This document shows, one piece after another, positions 34,994-46,165 of a stretch of DNA of 64,000 nt. The translations under genes were made by a program, and so were the position numbers. The first letter of the stretch is position 1, and each line of letters begins with the position of its first letter. The DNA lies in NCBI GenBank assembly GCA_002110485.1, contig MOWL01000067.1, positions 1,240,001-1,304,000 of the forward strand, in the 5' to 3' direction. The notes under the pieces are model-generated. The model was given only the letters and a program-made list of their open reading frames with translations. It was not told the DNA's origin and ran no database searches. Origin of the DNA: Emergomyces orientalis (Eukaryota; Ascomycota; Eurotiomycetes; Onygenales; Ajellomycetaceae).

Positions 34994-37026
34994 TCAGTCC
35001 GAGGCATCGGTGCTCTCCTCGTCGACCTTCTTCCGCTTTCCCACACCCGTAGTGCTTATTCTAGCCTTCCCTTTCCCCTTACCGCTAACCGCAAACATCT
35101 CCCGTAGATCTTTTTGTTTCGCCTCCTTCTCTCGTTTCTTATCAAACATTGTCTGATGCTTCTCTCTTTCTTCCTTCCCCTGCTCCGCCAATTCAGCCTC
35201 TAGTCGAAGAAATTCCTCGCTTTCAACGTCCATTCCAATAAGCGATTCGAGAAGTTTTATCTCCTTCGCCCAAATAGATTTATCCTCAATCATAACCGGC
35301 TTGCCAGGTTTTGTTTTCTTGGCTGGCCCCTTTTTGGCACTGTTACTTTTCTTCTTGGTAGTTTCGTTTGAATGATCGTCCTTACACATTCCATATTCGT
35401 CATCTGGTTGTCCAGTAGCTGCATCTGCCTCTGATTTCGCAGGTCGGTCAATGGGTGTTTCTAAAATCATAGGAATGCCTTCTAATCTCTTGTCATTCAT
35501 CAAATTATGAAATGCCCTCAGACCCAAGAATCCCGTTCCTATATTGGCGTGTAAATCTCGCCGGCTACCCAGCGGAGTTTTGGAATCGTTCAGATGGAAA
35601 GCTCGTAGGTATTGTAACCCTACTTCTTCGTCGAATTCTTCCATAAATTTATTCCAGCTATTAGGACTACGGAGGTCATACCCGGCTGCGAAACTATGGC
35701 ATGTATCCACGCATATCCCTATGCGAGAGTGGTAGGTGTCTGGAATGAGAGAAAGGAGGGATTTGAAGTGCGATAGAGAGCCTCCAATTGTGGTTCCATG
35801 GCCGCACATGGTTTCTAGGACTGGGACAACTGTCGTTGTGGCTTTGAGGGCAGAGAGAAGAGCTTGTGCCAAACGAGATATTGAAGACTCCAGGGTGGTT
35901 TGGTTGGTTGCTCCCGGGCTAGTTTAAAAATTAGCTTTTCCATGTATTAATTTACAGAGTATGGGATGGGATCTTAGACACTGAACTGAAACGTACTGGA
36001 AATTATAAAGGGTAATACCAAGTTCTTCACAACGTTTCAGATCATCAAGAAAAGAATTGTATGCCTGCTTTGCTTTTGTTGGGTCTTCTTGCGCCAGATT
36101 CACTAAATACGAGCCGTGAGGAAGAACGTGCCTGGATCCGAATCAGTATGTATCCTCCTTGGGAGGATCGAAGTCATCTGTGACTTACTTCGAAGCATCG
36201 TAATTATGATCTGAGCAAAGTTGCCGAAATTGGTCTCGATGGTCGCCCTGAAGTGGTGGATTTTCCCATTTTCTCTGCGATTTTAGAAACAGTGCAAAGG
36301 CATTACCCCTATATCTAGTCAGACCTCAAGATCTGATTTCATGTACAAACCCGGTAGTTAGGTATGGAGATTCCTGGTGCACAATACTAACCCGACATGC
36401 AAGCTGTTTGTAACTGCATTATGAACCCCTATAGACAGTATTAACTTGGGTACTTTGGTATAGATCTCCTGAAAAGCACGATAAGATATATGGTGAGAGA
36501 AGGTGTGGTAGGATTTCAATATCCATATGACGGAATACGCACCTTTCGCAGCACTAATATGAGCTCCGACAAACATTCGCAAATTTTCGGTTCGAGGGGC
36601 TAAAGGCTTCATTTCTATCTTGACCTCCTCCTTCACCTTCGTCTTTTTTGTCCGTTTTTCTGCCTTCACTTGTATTTCAACCTCGTCCTTTTCTTCACTA
36701 GAGTATTGTTCCGCCTTTGATACCGTCGCTTTTCTTTTCGTACCACGCTTTGAAATCTCAACAGTCTCTTTCTCTACCGTAACTGTTTCCGTATGTTCTA
36801 TCTTTGCAGTTGCGGGAATGGCGTCGTCATCCTCGGCTCCGTGAGGCGTTCCAAAGGCGTGAGTGCCGTTGATTTTGCTATTGATATTCTTATCGAGCGG
36901 CTTACTGAGCGGCGCAGCTTCAGAACGTTTCGATGTACGCGCTGAGGAACTGAGGGATGGGGGTTGTTTATTCGGCGTAGCGTTCGGAGCAAGGCGAGAG
37001 CTGCTGCGGGTGGCTCGTGTCGCCAT
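34994..37026 (-). CDS. APN1: AP endonuclease, endonuclease IV (Apn1) family
   Basis: Cuts DNA 5' to abasic sites in base excision repair; acts in the nucleus and, in yeast, mitochondria. Exons: 37026-36543, 36428-36392, 36308-36189, 36131-35997, 35918-34994; all phases match, 566 residues. Exon 2 is only 37 bases. The first 145 residues are a Lys/Glu/Ser-rich extension. The catalytic barrel begins [10 protein letters not shown] and [24 protein letters not shown]. All metal ligands of the three-zinc site can be matched: [51 protein letters not shown] and ILETP. A C-terminal tail of about 130 residues is Lys/Glu-rich, with KTKPGKP and [10 protein letters not shown] as possible nuclear signals. 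Much longer than E. coli Nfo (285) because of both extensions. Intron 1 stays open in frame, so a naive ORF call runs through it. Confidence 0.94.
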
Positions 37027-37621
37027 TTACAGGGTTTTTGATGTGGAGTGTGGTGGGGAGGATTTCTTGGTACAGTTACGAAATCATATCAAGGACGACT
37101 TTGGTTATGTAACTGAAATAATTGGCGGATGTCTGGGATAATAATCGGAGATGGTGCATTGCATAGGCGGAGGTAGAATTGATAAAAGGGTTTGAGAACG
37201 CGAGAGTCGTGTTGGCGCTAGCCATAATAGGCAAGATTGGTTATGCCCCTGGCTTGACCCCTACAGCATCACGCTTCTTCCAAGCTAGTAGGGTTGAATG
37301 TCTCTATTAATTCTACGGAATTTATGATGCATGGAATGTTTACTACGGCCTCTATAGCGAGTTGACCGTTAAGCTGGCCGTATCATAAGGATGTCCATAT
37401 ATACTATGTCATAATTATTCAATTGCATCGATACCTAGGTAGATATCCAACTAGCAAATAAAATGCAGTGAACAAGTAGATTCTCTAATTGTAGCTCAGC
37501 CATTCTGACATCAAGAATAATATCCGGCCTAGAAAACTGCGATCCGGAAGAGCGCCATCGGCTGGCTGTCAATACGAATCACACAAAGGAGAAAACCAAA
37601 CGACAATAACATGTCCCATCC
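37027..37621. other. Intergenic between APN1 and dienelactone hydrolase
   Basis: APN1 promoter side and 3' flank of the hydrolase gene. Nothing else recognised. Confidence 0.45.
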
Positions 37622-38368
37622 TTACGAATCGAACAAACACTGTTTAAACCAGTCCACGGCGGCATTCTTAGCTCTCGCCATAGCTTCGCGTTCTCCTTTA
37701 TGTCCAGCGTCACCACGTACCAAGCAACCATGCTGCACGCCTGGGAAATGATGGTAGTCCAAGGGAAGCCCCAATTTCTGGATCGTCTCGAACGTATATG
37801 TCTTGAGCTCGGGTGAATACATATGATCGAGTTCAGGTGCCAGAACCTGCACGGGAACCGCGACCTCGTCGATGTCCTTTTTTGTCAAAAACGTTGGATG
37901 GCCCATCGAGATACAATCGACAAGTGGCGACTGGTGTTCCTTCGCCCCCAATCTGAAAACAGCCCAGCCCCCATAACAGAAACCTATGGCGCCAACCTTC
38001 TTATAAGTCTGTCGCAGTGCTCTAGCGCACTCGAAGATTTCAGGTTCCCGCATTTCACGGGCGTTTTCCTTCATGAAGTTCGGGAGGTCCAGCAGGTCAA
38101 ACCTTTCGGCGATGATATGCTCGAATGATAATACACGTCCCCCGAAGAAGTCGGGTAGGTAGACAGTTACGTTGGCCTCGCGTGCATAGTGGTCCGCTAG
38201 TATGCGCAGGTTGGGGAAAGTCCAGCCAAACAGATCGTGAATGAGCATCACGGCCACATCGGGGTTGTCACCGGTAATGTACACGTCGTTGTTGCTGAGT
38301 TTTCCAACCCGCCCGGTTGGGGTACCGTCCCATTCAAACCCTTTAAGGCAGCAGGAGGACACTGACAT
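37622..38368 (-). CDS. Dienelactone hydrolase family protein
   Basis: Intronless, 248 residues, the normal size of the family. Alpha/beta hydrolase with the Cys-Asp-His triad of dienelactone hydrolases: Cys131 in IGFCYGGWA, Asp181 in APELDHMY, His213 in GVQHGCLVRG. The N-terminal half carries VMLIHDLFGW and YLPDFFGG, also typical. Family members open the lactone ring of dienelactone in aromatic degradation, but many fungal copies act on other carboxylic esters, so substrate is not assigned. No signal peptide; probably cytosolic. The gene runs divergently from the checkpoint kinase gene, with about 840 bases between starts. Intact. Confidence 0.92.
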   Translation of the reverse strand: MSVSSCCLKGFEWDGTPTGRVGKLSNNDVYITGDNPDVAVMLIHDLFGWTFPNLRILADHYAREANVTVYLPDFFGGRVLSFEHIIAERFDLLDLPNFMKENAREMREPEIFECARALRQTYKKVGAIGFCYGGWAVFRLGAKEHQSPLVDCISMGHPTFLTKKDIDEVAVPVQVLAPELDHMYSPELKTYTFETIQKLGLPLDYHHFPGVQHGCLVRGDAGHKGEREAMARAKNAAVDWFKQCLFDS

Positions 38369-39212
38369 TTTGGCGGGTGGTTGTAAGTTGGTAGTATAAA
38401 TTGTCTGCGGGATTTCTGTACTCGCACTTTGCTAGAAGGGAGAGGTGAGTGTGCTGTAACAGATTAGGTTCAGGGAACTGATACCTATATATGCCCATGG
38501 CCTAAACATTATTTTGAGTGGGAACCACCACGATTTACATTTCAACCCATGCAAGCGGGGGTCACAGAGACCGACGCACCCGGGCCTCAGCTCGTAAAAG
38601 TTGCCGGCTTGATATCCATCCGCAACGCAGCAAGTGCTGAGTTGATAATTTCGCAATACCCCCCTGCCCTTGCCGCATCCAACTTCCTATGTAGATCTGA
38701 CCCAAAGTTTGATGGGGGGGTAATAACCAGGATTACCAATTGAGCTTAGAAGTTGGAGAAAGAGATTCATTCAAAGCTGACAAGGACAATCGCACCGCGT
38801 TGGGTCGGCATCATCATCCCAGCGGAAACGCGGTATTGTCATGGATTACATTTCATTGCATATATCCGATACGGCCGGAGATAGGAGTTAATCCCCGAGC
38901 AGAACTCACTCAGCTAGTTCGTTCTTTGGTTGGAGGTCCTGATTAGCTAACCACTGACTAACGATATACACGTGACTGTTTCCACGGCAACCACAACCCT
39001 AACCCCAAGAAGCTTTGTTGATCAAACTTCAAGCCAACGAGCAAAACACCAGGAGAGAAAAAGATATTCAACATCCCCAGACAACCTTCTCGCCATTTGA
39101 ACCGCTTTCTTTCGACGAAAGTCATACTAACTAACAGGTCTTTTTTTCATTTCTTACTCTCGACCTTGCATGACCCCATAATTGCTTCCATTACAGTTGT
39201 CCCCAATCCACA
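38369..39212. promoter_or_regulatory. Divergent promoter region, hydrolase / MadBub kinase
   Basis: 844 bases between two divergent starts. No gene supported. CCAAT does not stand out; a TATATATGC word lies near 38486. The stretch before 39213 is CT-rich. Confidence 0.4.
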
Positions 39213-42200
39213 ATGGCGCCGGGGGATTTGATCGATTTCGACTTGATTGAGGCACAAAAGGAAAATGTTCAATCCCTCCCAGGTGGGCGGTCAGCGAGGG
39301 CACTTGCTGCAGTTCTTTCTGGAGGACCCGGTGGTGCGGCATTGTCTCCGGGATTGAACGAAACCAGAACTTTCAACGATGCAATCCGTCGAGAATACGA
39401 ACTCGAACTTCAAACCATCGCAGAATCTGATGACCCACTGGATATATATGACCGCTACGTGAAGTGGACTTTGGATGCATACCCATCAGCACAGGCTACG
39501 CCACAATCTGGCCTTCTTCCACTGCTGGAACGGGCAACAAAGGCTTTTTTGCAATCAACTCATTATAAGAATGACCCCCGATATCTGAGACTTTGGCTAC
39601 ACTATATTCGGCTTTTCTCTGATGCACCACGCGAAACATTTGCCTTCTTAGCGCGACACAGTATTGGGGAGAGCCTTGCACTATTCTACGAAGAGTTTGC
39701 TGCCTGGTTAGAAGGTGCTGGGAGGTTTACCCAGGCAGAAGAGGTTTATAAACTAGGGTTACAACGAGAGGCGCGACCCACTGAACGATTACTACGAAAA
39801 TTCAATGAATTTCGAGTGCGTCTAGAACAGCAGCCTAGAGCCTCGGATGGGCCATCTTCACCTGCTTTGCCTAAAGTGCGGCCAGCACTGGTAGCAAAAA
39901 TTGACCCCTTCGCTTCCGCTACACCATCACCTGTAGACCCCCAAGCACCAGCCCCAACAACCGCCAGAGGGACGACATCCAAAAAATCGGGGAAACCAAA
40001 AATGGCGATTTTCTCCGATTCTGATGGCACGCAGGATGGTGGAAAACCGCTGGCCGGTAGTGAAACTAAAGGATGGGAGAGTATCGGGTCGCTTCAAGAT
40101 CGTAGGAAGGAGAATACGATGGAGGCGAAGCCTTGGGCGGGGGAAACATTGAAATCAGGGAAACGGGTCGGAACAGTACAAAAGATGACGGTGTTCAAAG
40201 ATGAGGTGAGTTACGTTTTTTTAGATTCCCCATTACTCAAAAGCATATCTGATGTCCCATATTTACGACCATAGGACTAATTTCTGGCATGTAACCCTAT
40301 GGTGTTTTTTTTCCCTTTTTTTTGTATATTTCAGACATCTACATCGCCGTCCCCATCAGGACGTCCACAAGCAATTATAGCAAACAATATACCACTTCCT
40401 CGCGATGAGAAGGAAACTGTCAATCCCAGAACTGGTAAAGTTGAACGAGTGTTCGTTAACCTTGAGGCAATATATCCTGACCCTGAGAATCCACACGTTG
40501 AAATGAGTCTTGAGGAGCTACGAGCATATAGCCGGGGATGGATGGACAGAGATTGGTCGAGGCAAGAAAAAGAGCCATTGAAGGAGATATCTGCCAATGT
40601 TCCGTACAGAGACTCGCCTACCCAACAAGATGGAGAAGATGGGGTGGACAAGAAAATATCAACACAGTTGAAGGAGAAGCTTGTAATACATAACCGAAGC
40701 CCGCCATCAGAAGATCCTCACGGCGCAGAAGTCAACCGTGATGGGAAAAGCTCGAAGTCGAGGCGTCTAAAAGTTCGCGAAGTCAAGGGGGAGACACAGA
40801 CAAGTGAGCATAGATTTTCCTTGCGTTTATGATTCTATAACGTTGTTGGTCGAGGGGACTGAGCTGATTGTAACCTATAGTCAAAACCAACCTGGAGTCG
40901 CCGACGGGACCCAAGATAAAACGCAAACATTCATCAGAACCCACCATGACCCTCCATACTCGAGCTGCCACAGACGAAATATACAGTATTTTTAACCAGC
41001 CACTTAAATCGGAAATGGGTAGAGATCATCCAGAGAGTCTTTGTGGAAGTGACTATGAGGATGATGACTACACAAGTGCTGGGGAGAGTACATGCACAGG
41101 CAGGATATCTGGAACAAACAGCGAGTTCGGAGAGGACGAGACAACTGGCTTCAGAAAGACCAGGGAGGAGAATCAATTCGAGGAAGATGAAACGTTGGGC
41201 GAGAGTGTTGGTGTTAGTGAATGGACAGAATTCACTGCCAGCAGACACATCCAAAGCGTCTACCCTGAAGGAAGCAATGCGCAAAACCAAGATATAACAC
41301 AACCACACACTCTGGGTGCTGAATCCATGACCGCCATAACTAATCTCGATTCCTCCATAACGAACGCTGCCACAAAAGACATTTCCACGCCATCAGCAGG
41401 GATGTCCCAAATCAAGAATAGGTTTGTGCCTGTTCCTCCTGAAGACTACAACGCCCCTTCAGGTCCTTATCGCGACGCAGCGGTAGTGGCTCAAAACAGA
41501 CTCCCATTTATGACGCCAATTGTTGAAATGACGGAGTCGTCATTGGGTTCGACGGTATTTAAAGAGAAGAAGTTTGCGAATACCAAAACTCCCTCGAGAA
41601 AGGTTTTATCATCCACCCCTATGATCCCAGAGATGGACGACTTGCTCCTTAGTAGCCCATTCCACGAGTTTACCCAATCGAACGATACCGCATTTTCATC
41701 CATGCCTGAGGAGAGTTCTCCGAGTCGCCTTGCGAAAAAGCTGAAACCCTCGCCAAAGAAAGCTAAATCACCTTGCAAATCGCAAGTCATCGTCGACGAA
41801 TCTCAATGCAATCCAATCGAACCGAAACTTAGAGAGAAGATCCTAAAAAACGTCTATCCTTCCCTTCAGACGTATCCAGGTTACCATGACCATGGAAACC
41901 AAACAGCAGGCCGCGCTCCTGATATACGCAAATACATAAAAAGTATCTCGAAACACTCTAAGAGTACCGGAACTGACCGCCCAGCTGTAACACCTCCGGT
42001 TCTCTGTTTTCCAGGTGCATGCCGGAGTTACGCTATCAATCAAGAGCTAGGGGAGGGTGGCTTTGCTCCTGTTTACCTGGTAGAAAGTGTTGATTCCCCA
42101 GACACTCTCACCTCCGATTCTGAGCGAGAAAACGATGCCGTAACAGCGAATAATAAGCGTCGACTGTCTGCGAGTGGGAGCCCCTTTAAGCCTCGACGGG

Positions 42201-43321
42201 ATGCTGAACGGCAGGGCCTGGAGGCAATTAAGGTGGAATCGGAGTCCCCGTCCGCTTGGGAGTTCTACATGCTTCGAATCTCACACGCACGCATTGGTTC
42301 ATCTCCCACTTATAGTCGGGTGGCGGACAGCATCATAAAGGCACATGAGATGCATATCTTCAAAGACGAGAGCTATCTTGTGGAAGACTACCAAAACCAA
42401 GGAACCCTGATTGACCTTATAAACGCTGCGAGCAACGACTCCCCAGGATCAACGGAACAAGGACTCGATGAAATTGTGGCCATGTTTTTCGCTGTGGAAT
42501 TATTCCGTACCGTGGAAGCACTACATGCCTGTGGTATCCTCCACGGCGATTTGAAAGCCGACAACTGCCTTGTCAGATTAAACGAATATTTCCCTTCCCC
42601 GGCGTCCCTTCCAAATGGTGACGGCGATTTAGATGCCAAGACAGGATATTCTCCTACAGGCGCAGGTGGTTGGCGAGATAAGGGACTGACGTTAATTGAC
42701 TTTGGCCGCGGAATTGATATGCAGGTCTTCCCAAAAAAAGTACAGTTCATTGCAGATTGGAAAATCGGCGCGCACGAGTGTTCCGAGATGCGGGAATGTC
42801 GGCCTTGGACGTACCAGGTTGACCTATACGGGCTCGCGGGTACCATTCATATTCTCCTCTTTGGCAAGTACATGGAAGTTGCTCCTGCTACTGCTAGTCG
42901 GGCCTCTGGTGGCGAGTATGGAAGTACTGGTAGCCGTAGGTCAGGTGGTAGTTTTGGATTGGGTGTGCCTGGTGCTGGAGGACCAGGACTGGGAGCCAAA
43001 AAATCGTATCGCATCAAGGAGTCTCTGAAGAGGTATTGGGAACGGGAGATCTGGGCTGAGGTCTTCGATCTTTGCCTTAATCCTAATGCCGACAAGTGGG
43101 TGCAGATGGAGAGAGGTATTGTCACACCGCCAAGCTCGGACATTGATGCGGAAAATGGGGGTAATATTGACGATGGTGGCTGTCATACTCCCACACTGCC
43201 AGTTCTTAATTCGATGAGGTATATTAGGCAGAGGATGGAGGGTTGGCTTGTGGAAAATGCTGAGAGGAAAGGGTTGCACGCTCAGCTGGCGAAACTGGAG
43301 AGGTTATTGGTTGCCAAGTAA
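39213..43321 (+). CDS. BUB1: Spindle checkpoint kinase, combined Mad3/Bub1 (MadBub)
   Basis: Kinetochore kinase that monitors spindle attachment and restrains APC/C-Cdc20. Exons 39213-40205, 40335-40803, 40881-43321; 1,300 residues. The N-terminal Mad3/Bub1 TPR domain (about 50-210) contains LDIYDRYVKWTLDAYP and FLARHSIGESLALFYEEFAAWLE. KEN boxes, the APC/C-inhibitory motif of Mad3/BubR1, sit at residues 16-18 (AQKENV) and 299-301 (RRKENT). A GLEBS-like Bub3-binding element EMSLEELRAYSRGW starts near 387. The CD1-like segment TMTLHTRAATDEIYSIFNQPL-type sequence lies near 509-528. The C-terminal kinase (about 870-1290) has the Gly loop GEGGFAPVYL, Lys in EAIKVE, HGDLKADN and IDFGRGID, so catalytic residues look intact. 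One gene thus has both Mad3 and Bub1 features. Firm. Confidence 0.94.
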
Positions 43322-46165
43322 GCCATCATGGAGGGGATGAGGATGGGAGGGGAAACAGGATTTAAGCTTCTGTACCTGGCGCGGACGGTTACTATTCTTA
43401 CTTGTGCTCGTTCGCGCGTGGGTGGACCTTGATCCTTTGTCAACCTACAGAAACAAACCTCCCGCATGCATCAACGACAGCAACTCGTGCTCATGTTGTG
43501 TTCCTCTGTCCGGACTAGAGATCCAACTTCCATTTCCTGTACGTCCTTTAAAACTGTACACCAAACCCCCTTCCTTTATCGTTTACTCAGTCCCGTCCCA
43601 ATCAATGCTCCTTCAGCCGGACCCAAACGAACGAGCAGGCAACGAACCGATGACCTGAATTCTTCCCGCCTGCCCCCCATCTTCCAACCTATGGCGGTTT
43701 GGACCCTGCATATTACTTACATCAAATGAACTCGGTGCAGAACTTACGCCCACGCCTACATACCCGCAATCGGACCTGGCACACAGTACATAGCATTACA
43801 CAGCAGACCATGACCCTCGTGGTTGCATTTATATTTTGGCAGCCCAACCTCGCAATCCCAAATTTGATTCCATGGCATAGTTACTTTGGTGTTTTCCTAC
43901 TCCTTCCTTCCCTTCTGTGTTACATATCCATTGTATATGTACACTGGACAGGGGTAACAAGCAACAAGGCACCAACACAATGGGTCAATATCAAGAGTTC
44001 CACGAGCTCTTTTACATTTCTTTTCCTTTTTGTTTAGGTGGAATATGTCAAGACTTGCACGAATGCCCCTGACCCCTTCCAATTCCCCTTTTTTCACGCC
44101 TGTATGATGAAATAAATACCCTCAGATTCCCGGTTTGTTTTTGCTTTCCCCCTCAACCCCCGGTGTCTTTTCTTCATTTTTCTGGAATAGCATACAATAA
44201 TAATAACATAAACATTTTCGCCATCAAATTTTTTTTTTCTTTATTTTTCCCCAGAGTTTAAATGTTTATCAACTGACAGACTCCCCTTCCCATGCGTTGC
44301 GTCCGCCCCTTAACTTTCTCCTGAAAACTGGAGTGAATAAACTTTGCATTTTTTCTCTTTCTCTCTTTCCGTTTACAAAAAGCTCTTGGTAAAGAACAAT
44401 AAAGTTATATCAATTATTAGTAAATATACCTGATTTCCTATATGTCATTCCTATTTAACCAAATCTTCGACATGGCATATAAGCCAGCATTGCCCCTGTT
44501 AGTTAATTAGTAAATGATACAACCACGCGAGTCAGAGCTTCCATCCGCACTAAAATAGCTATGCTATATACTTTTAAGTATTGTTTTAAGAATAGATAAA
44601 TATATAGATAGATAGATAGATAGATACAGTCATATTAAAAAAAAAAGTATTTGTCTAGAAATAGCAAATAGCAAGAAAATAAACAAGGGTAAAAAATAAT
44701 AAGAAAGTGTGGCTTTCTTTCTTTCTTTCTTCTTTTTTTTTTTTTTTTTTCTATTGTGAAAGAAATGTTTGTGCTGAGTGTGTTCATTGTTTGTTGTGAT
44801 TTTGTGAAAATGTGTATCTATATTTGCAAGTAGCAGAAGCAGAAAAAAACAGTCTCAAGTTATTGTTCACATGATAAAAAAAAATTCAAAAAAATAAAAA
44901 CCATGGGATCATGTAGATACAATATGAAGATAACAACATCAGTGTTTTCATGAGCAATGAGACAAAACCAAACAAGAAGACAGACAGGACAAAGAAAGTA
45001 GCCCAAAGATAGTGTATGTAGAAAAGAGAGAAAGAAAAGAAAGGAAAGAAAAGTAAAGTTAAGTAAGTAATCAAGAAATTGTCAAAAAAATTTTCATCAC
45101 TGTTAATTCATTCATTTTTCATTTTTTCATGTCATTCATTGTTCATTTCATTGCGCGAGCGTTAAAACAAAAAAGGAGACATATTATTTCGCAAGAAAGA
45201 AGGAAAAAGGGGAAGATTGAAGAAGAAAAGCCTCCAAAAGTAGAGACCCCAAAACATCCATGGTCGTCGTTACATAAAGCCGCTGTTGTTTTTTTGGTGA
45301 AATTTTTTTCTTTTTTTTTTTCGCAAAATTTTTTTTAATGGACGCTTTTATCGATTTTTTTTTTTTTTTTCGTAGACTCTCGGTTTTGTGTACGTGTAAT
45401 GTGTTATCGCCATGGTTTAGAAAGTAGTGGGGGGGCTTGGGGCGAAGAGGGAAAAAAGGATAAGGAAAATAAAAGGAGAGTGAGGCAGTGCAATTACAAC
45501 ACATTGTTGGTGCTGTTGATGTTATCGCTCTTTTTTCTCCCTTTTAAGCAAAGGTCGCCTAAGTCGATGGAAATTTGGGTGGGGGTGAGCATGATTATTT
45601 CGTATATTGGTCGGTATCGAAGCCGCCTGCTGCCGGTGGGCTAAGATTTTTTTTTTAAAAAAAAAAGCCGTAAAACATCGTCCAGAACAAAAAGGGTCGT
45701 ACTGGAATTTTTGTAAGGTCAGGGACGTAGTAGGTTTTTTTTTTGTCGGACAGGGTACGCAGGCAGGCAGGCAGGTAAGAATATTCCAAACCGCGACACA
45801 GAGTAAACCCAATTTGAATGGAGAGATATACCCTAGTAAAATAATATACTCGGAGCAAGTGAGGACGAAGAAAAGGAAATAAAGTAATGAAAGTATTTAA
45901 AGAATTAATAATAAAAGAGGAAGACAAGGCAATCAATAAAATCTGTTTCGCATGTTTTCACAAATCGTCGCCGTCGTGAATAAAGAGATGTAATGAATAT
46001 ATGTATGGGCCCGCTTTTTTGGTTTTCATTGTCGTCGTCGTTGTGGTACAGAAGAGCAGTTAAAACGCGTGTTTTTTAAAACAATATCCACTGAATCGAA
46101 AATTGATCTTTGTGCGTGGGAGTTGGAACGGCGATCGGGTCGGGAAGGAAGGAAGGGTTGTCTGG
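43322..46165. other. Intergenic, convergent 3' flanks, low complexity
   Basis: 2.8 kb of AT-rich DNA with many homopolymers and (GATA)n. Open frames at 43404-44037 and 44886-45936 have Phe/Lys-rich low-complexity translations. No gene or RNA recognised. Confidence 0.5.
44605..44626. repeat. (GATA)n microsatellite
   Basis: Five GATA units in tandem in intergenic DNA. Confidence 0.85.

Noticed and set aside
43404..44037. Short plus-strand frames downstream of the checkpoint kinase
   Set aside because: Lie in the 3' flank, different frames overlap, translations look random.
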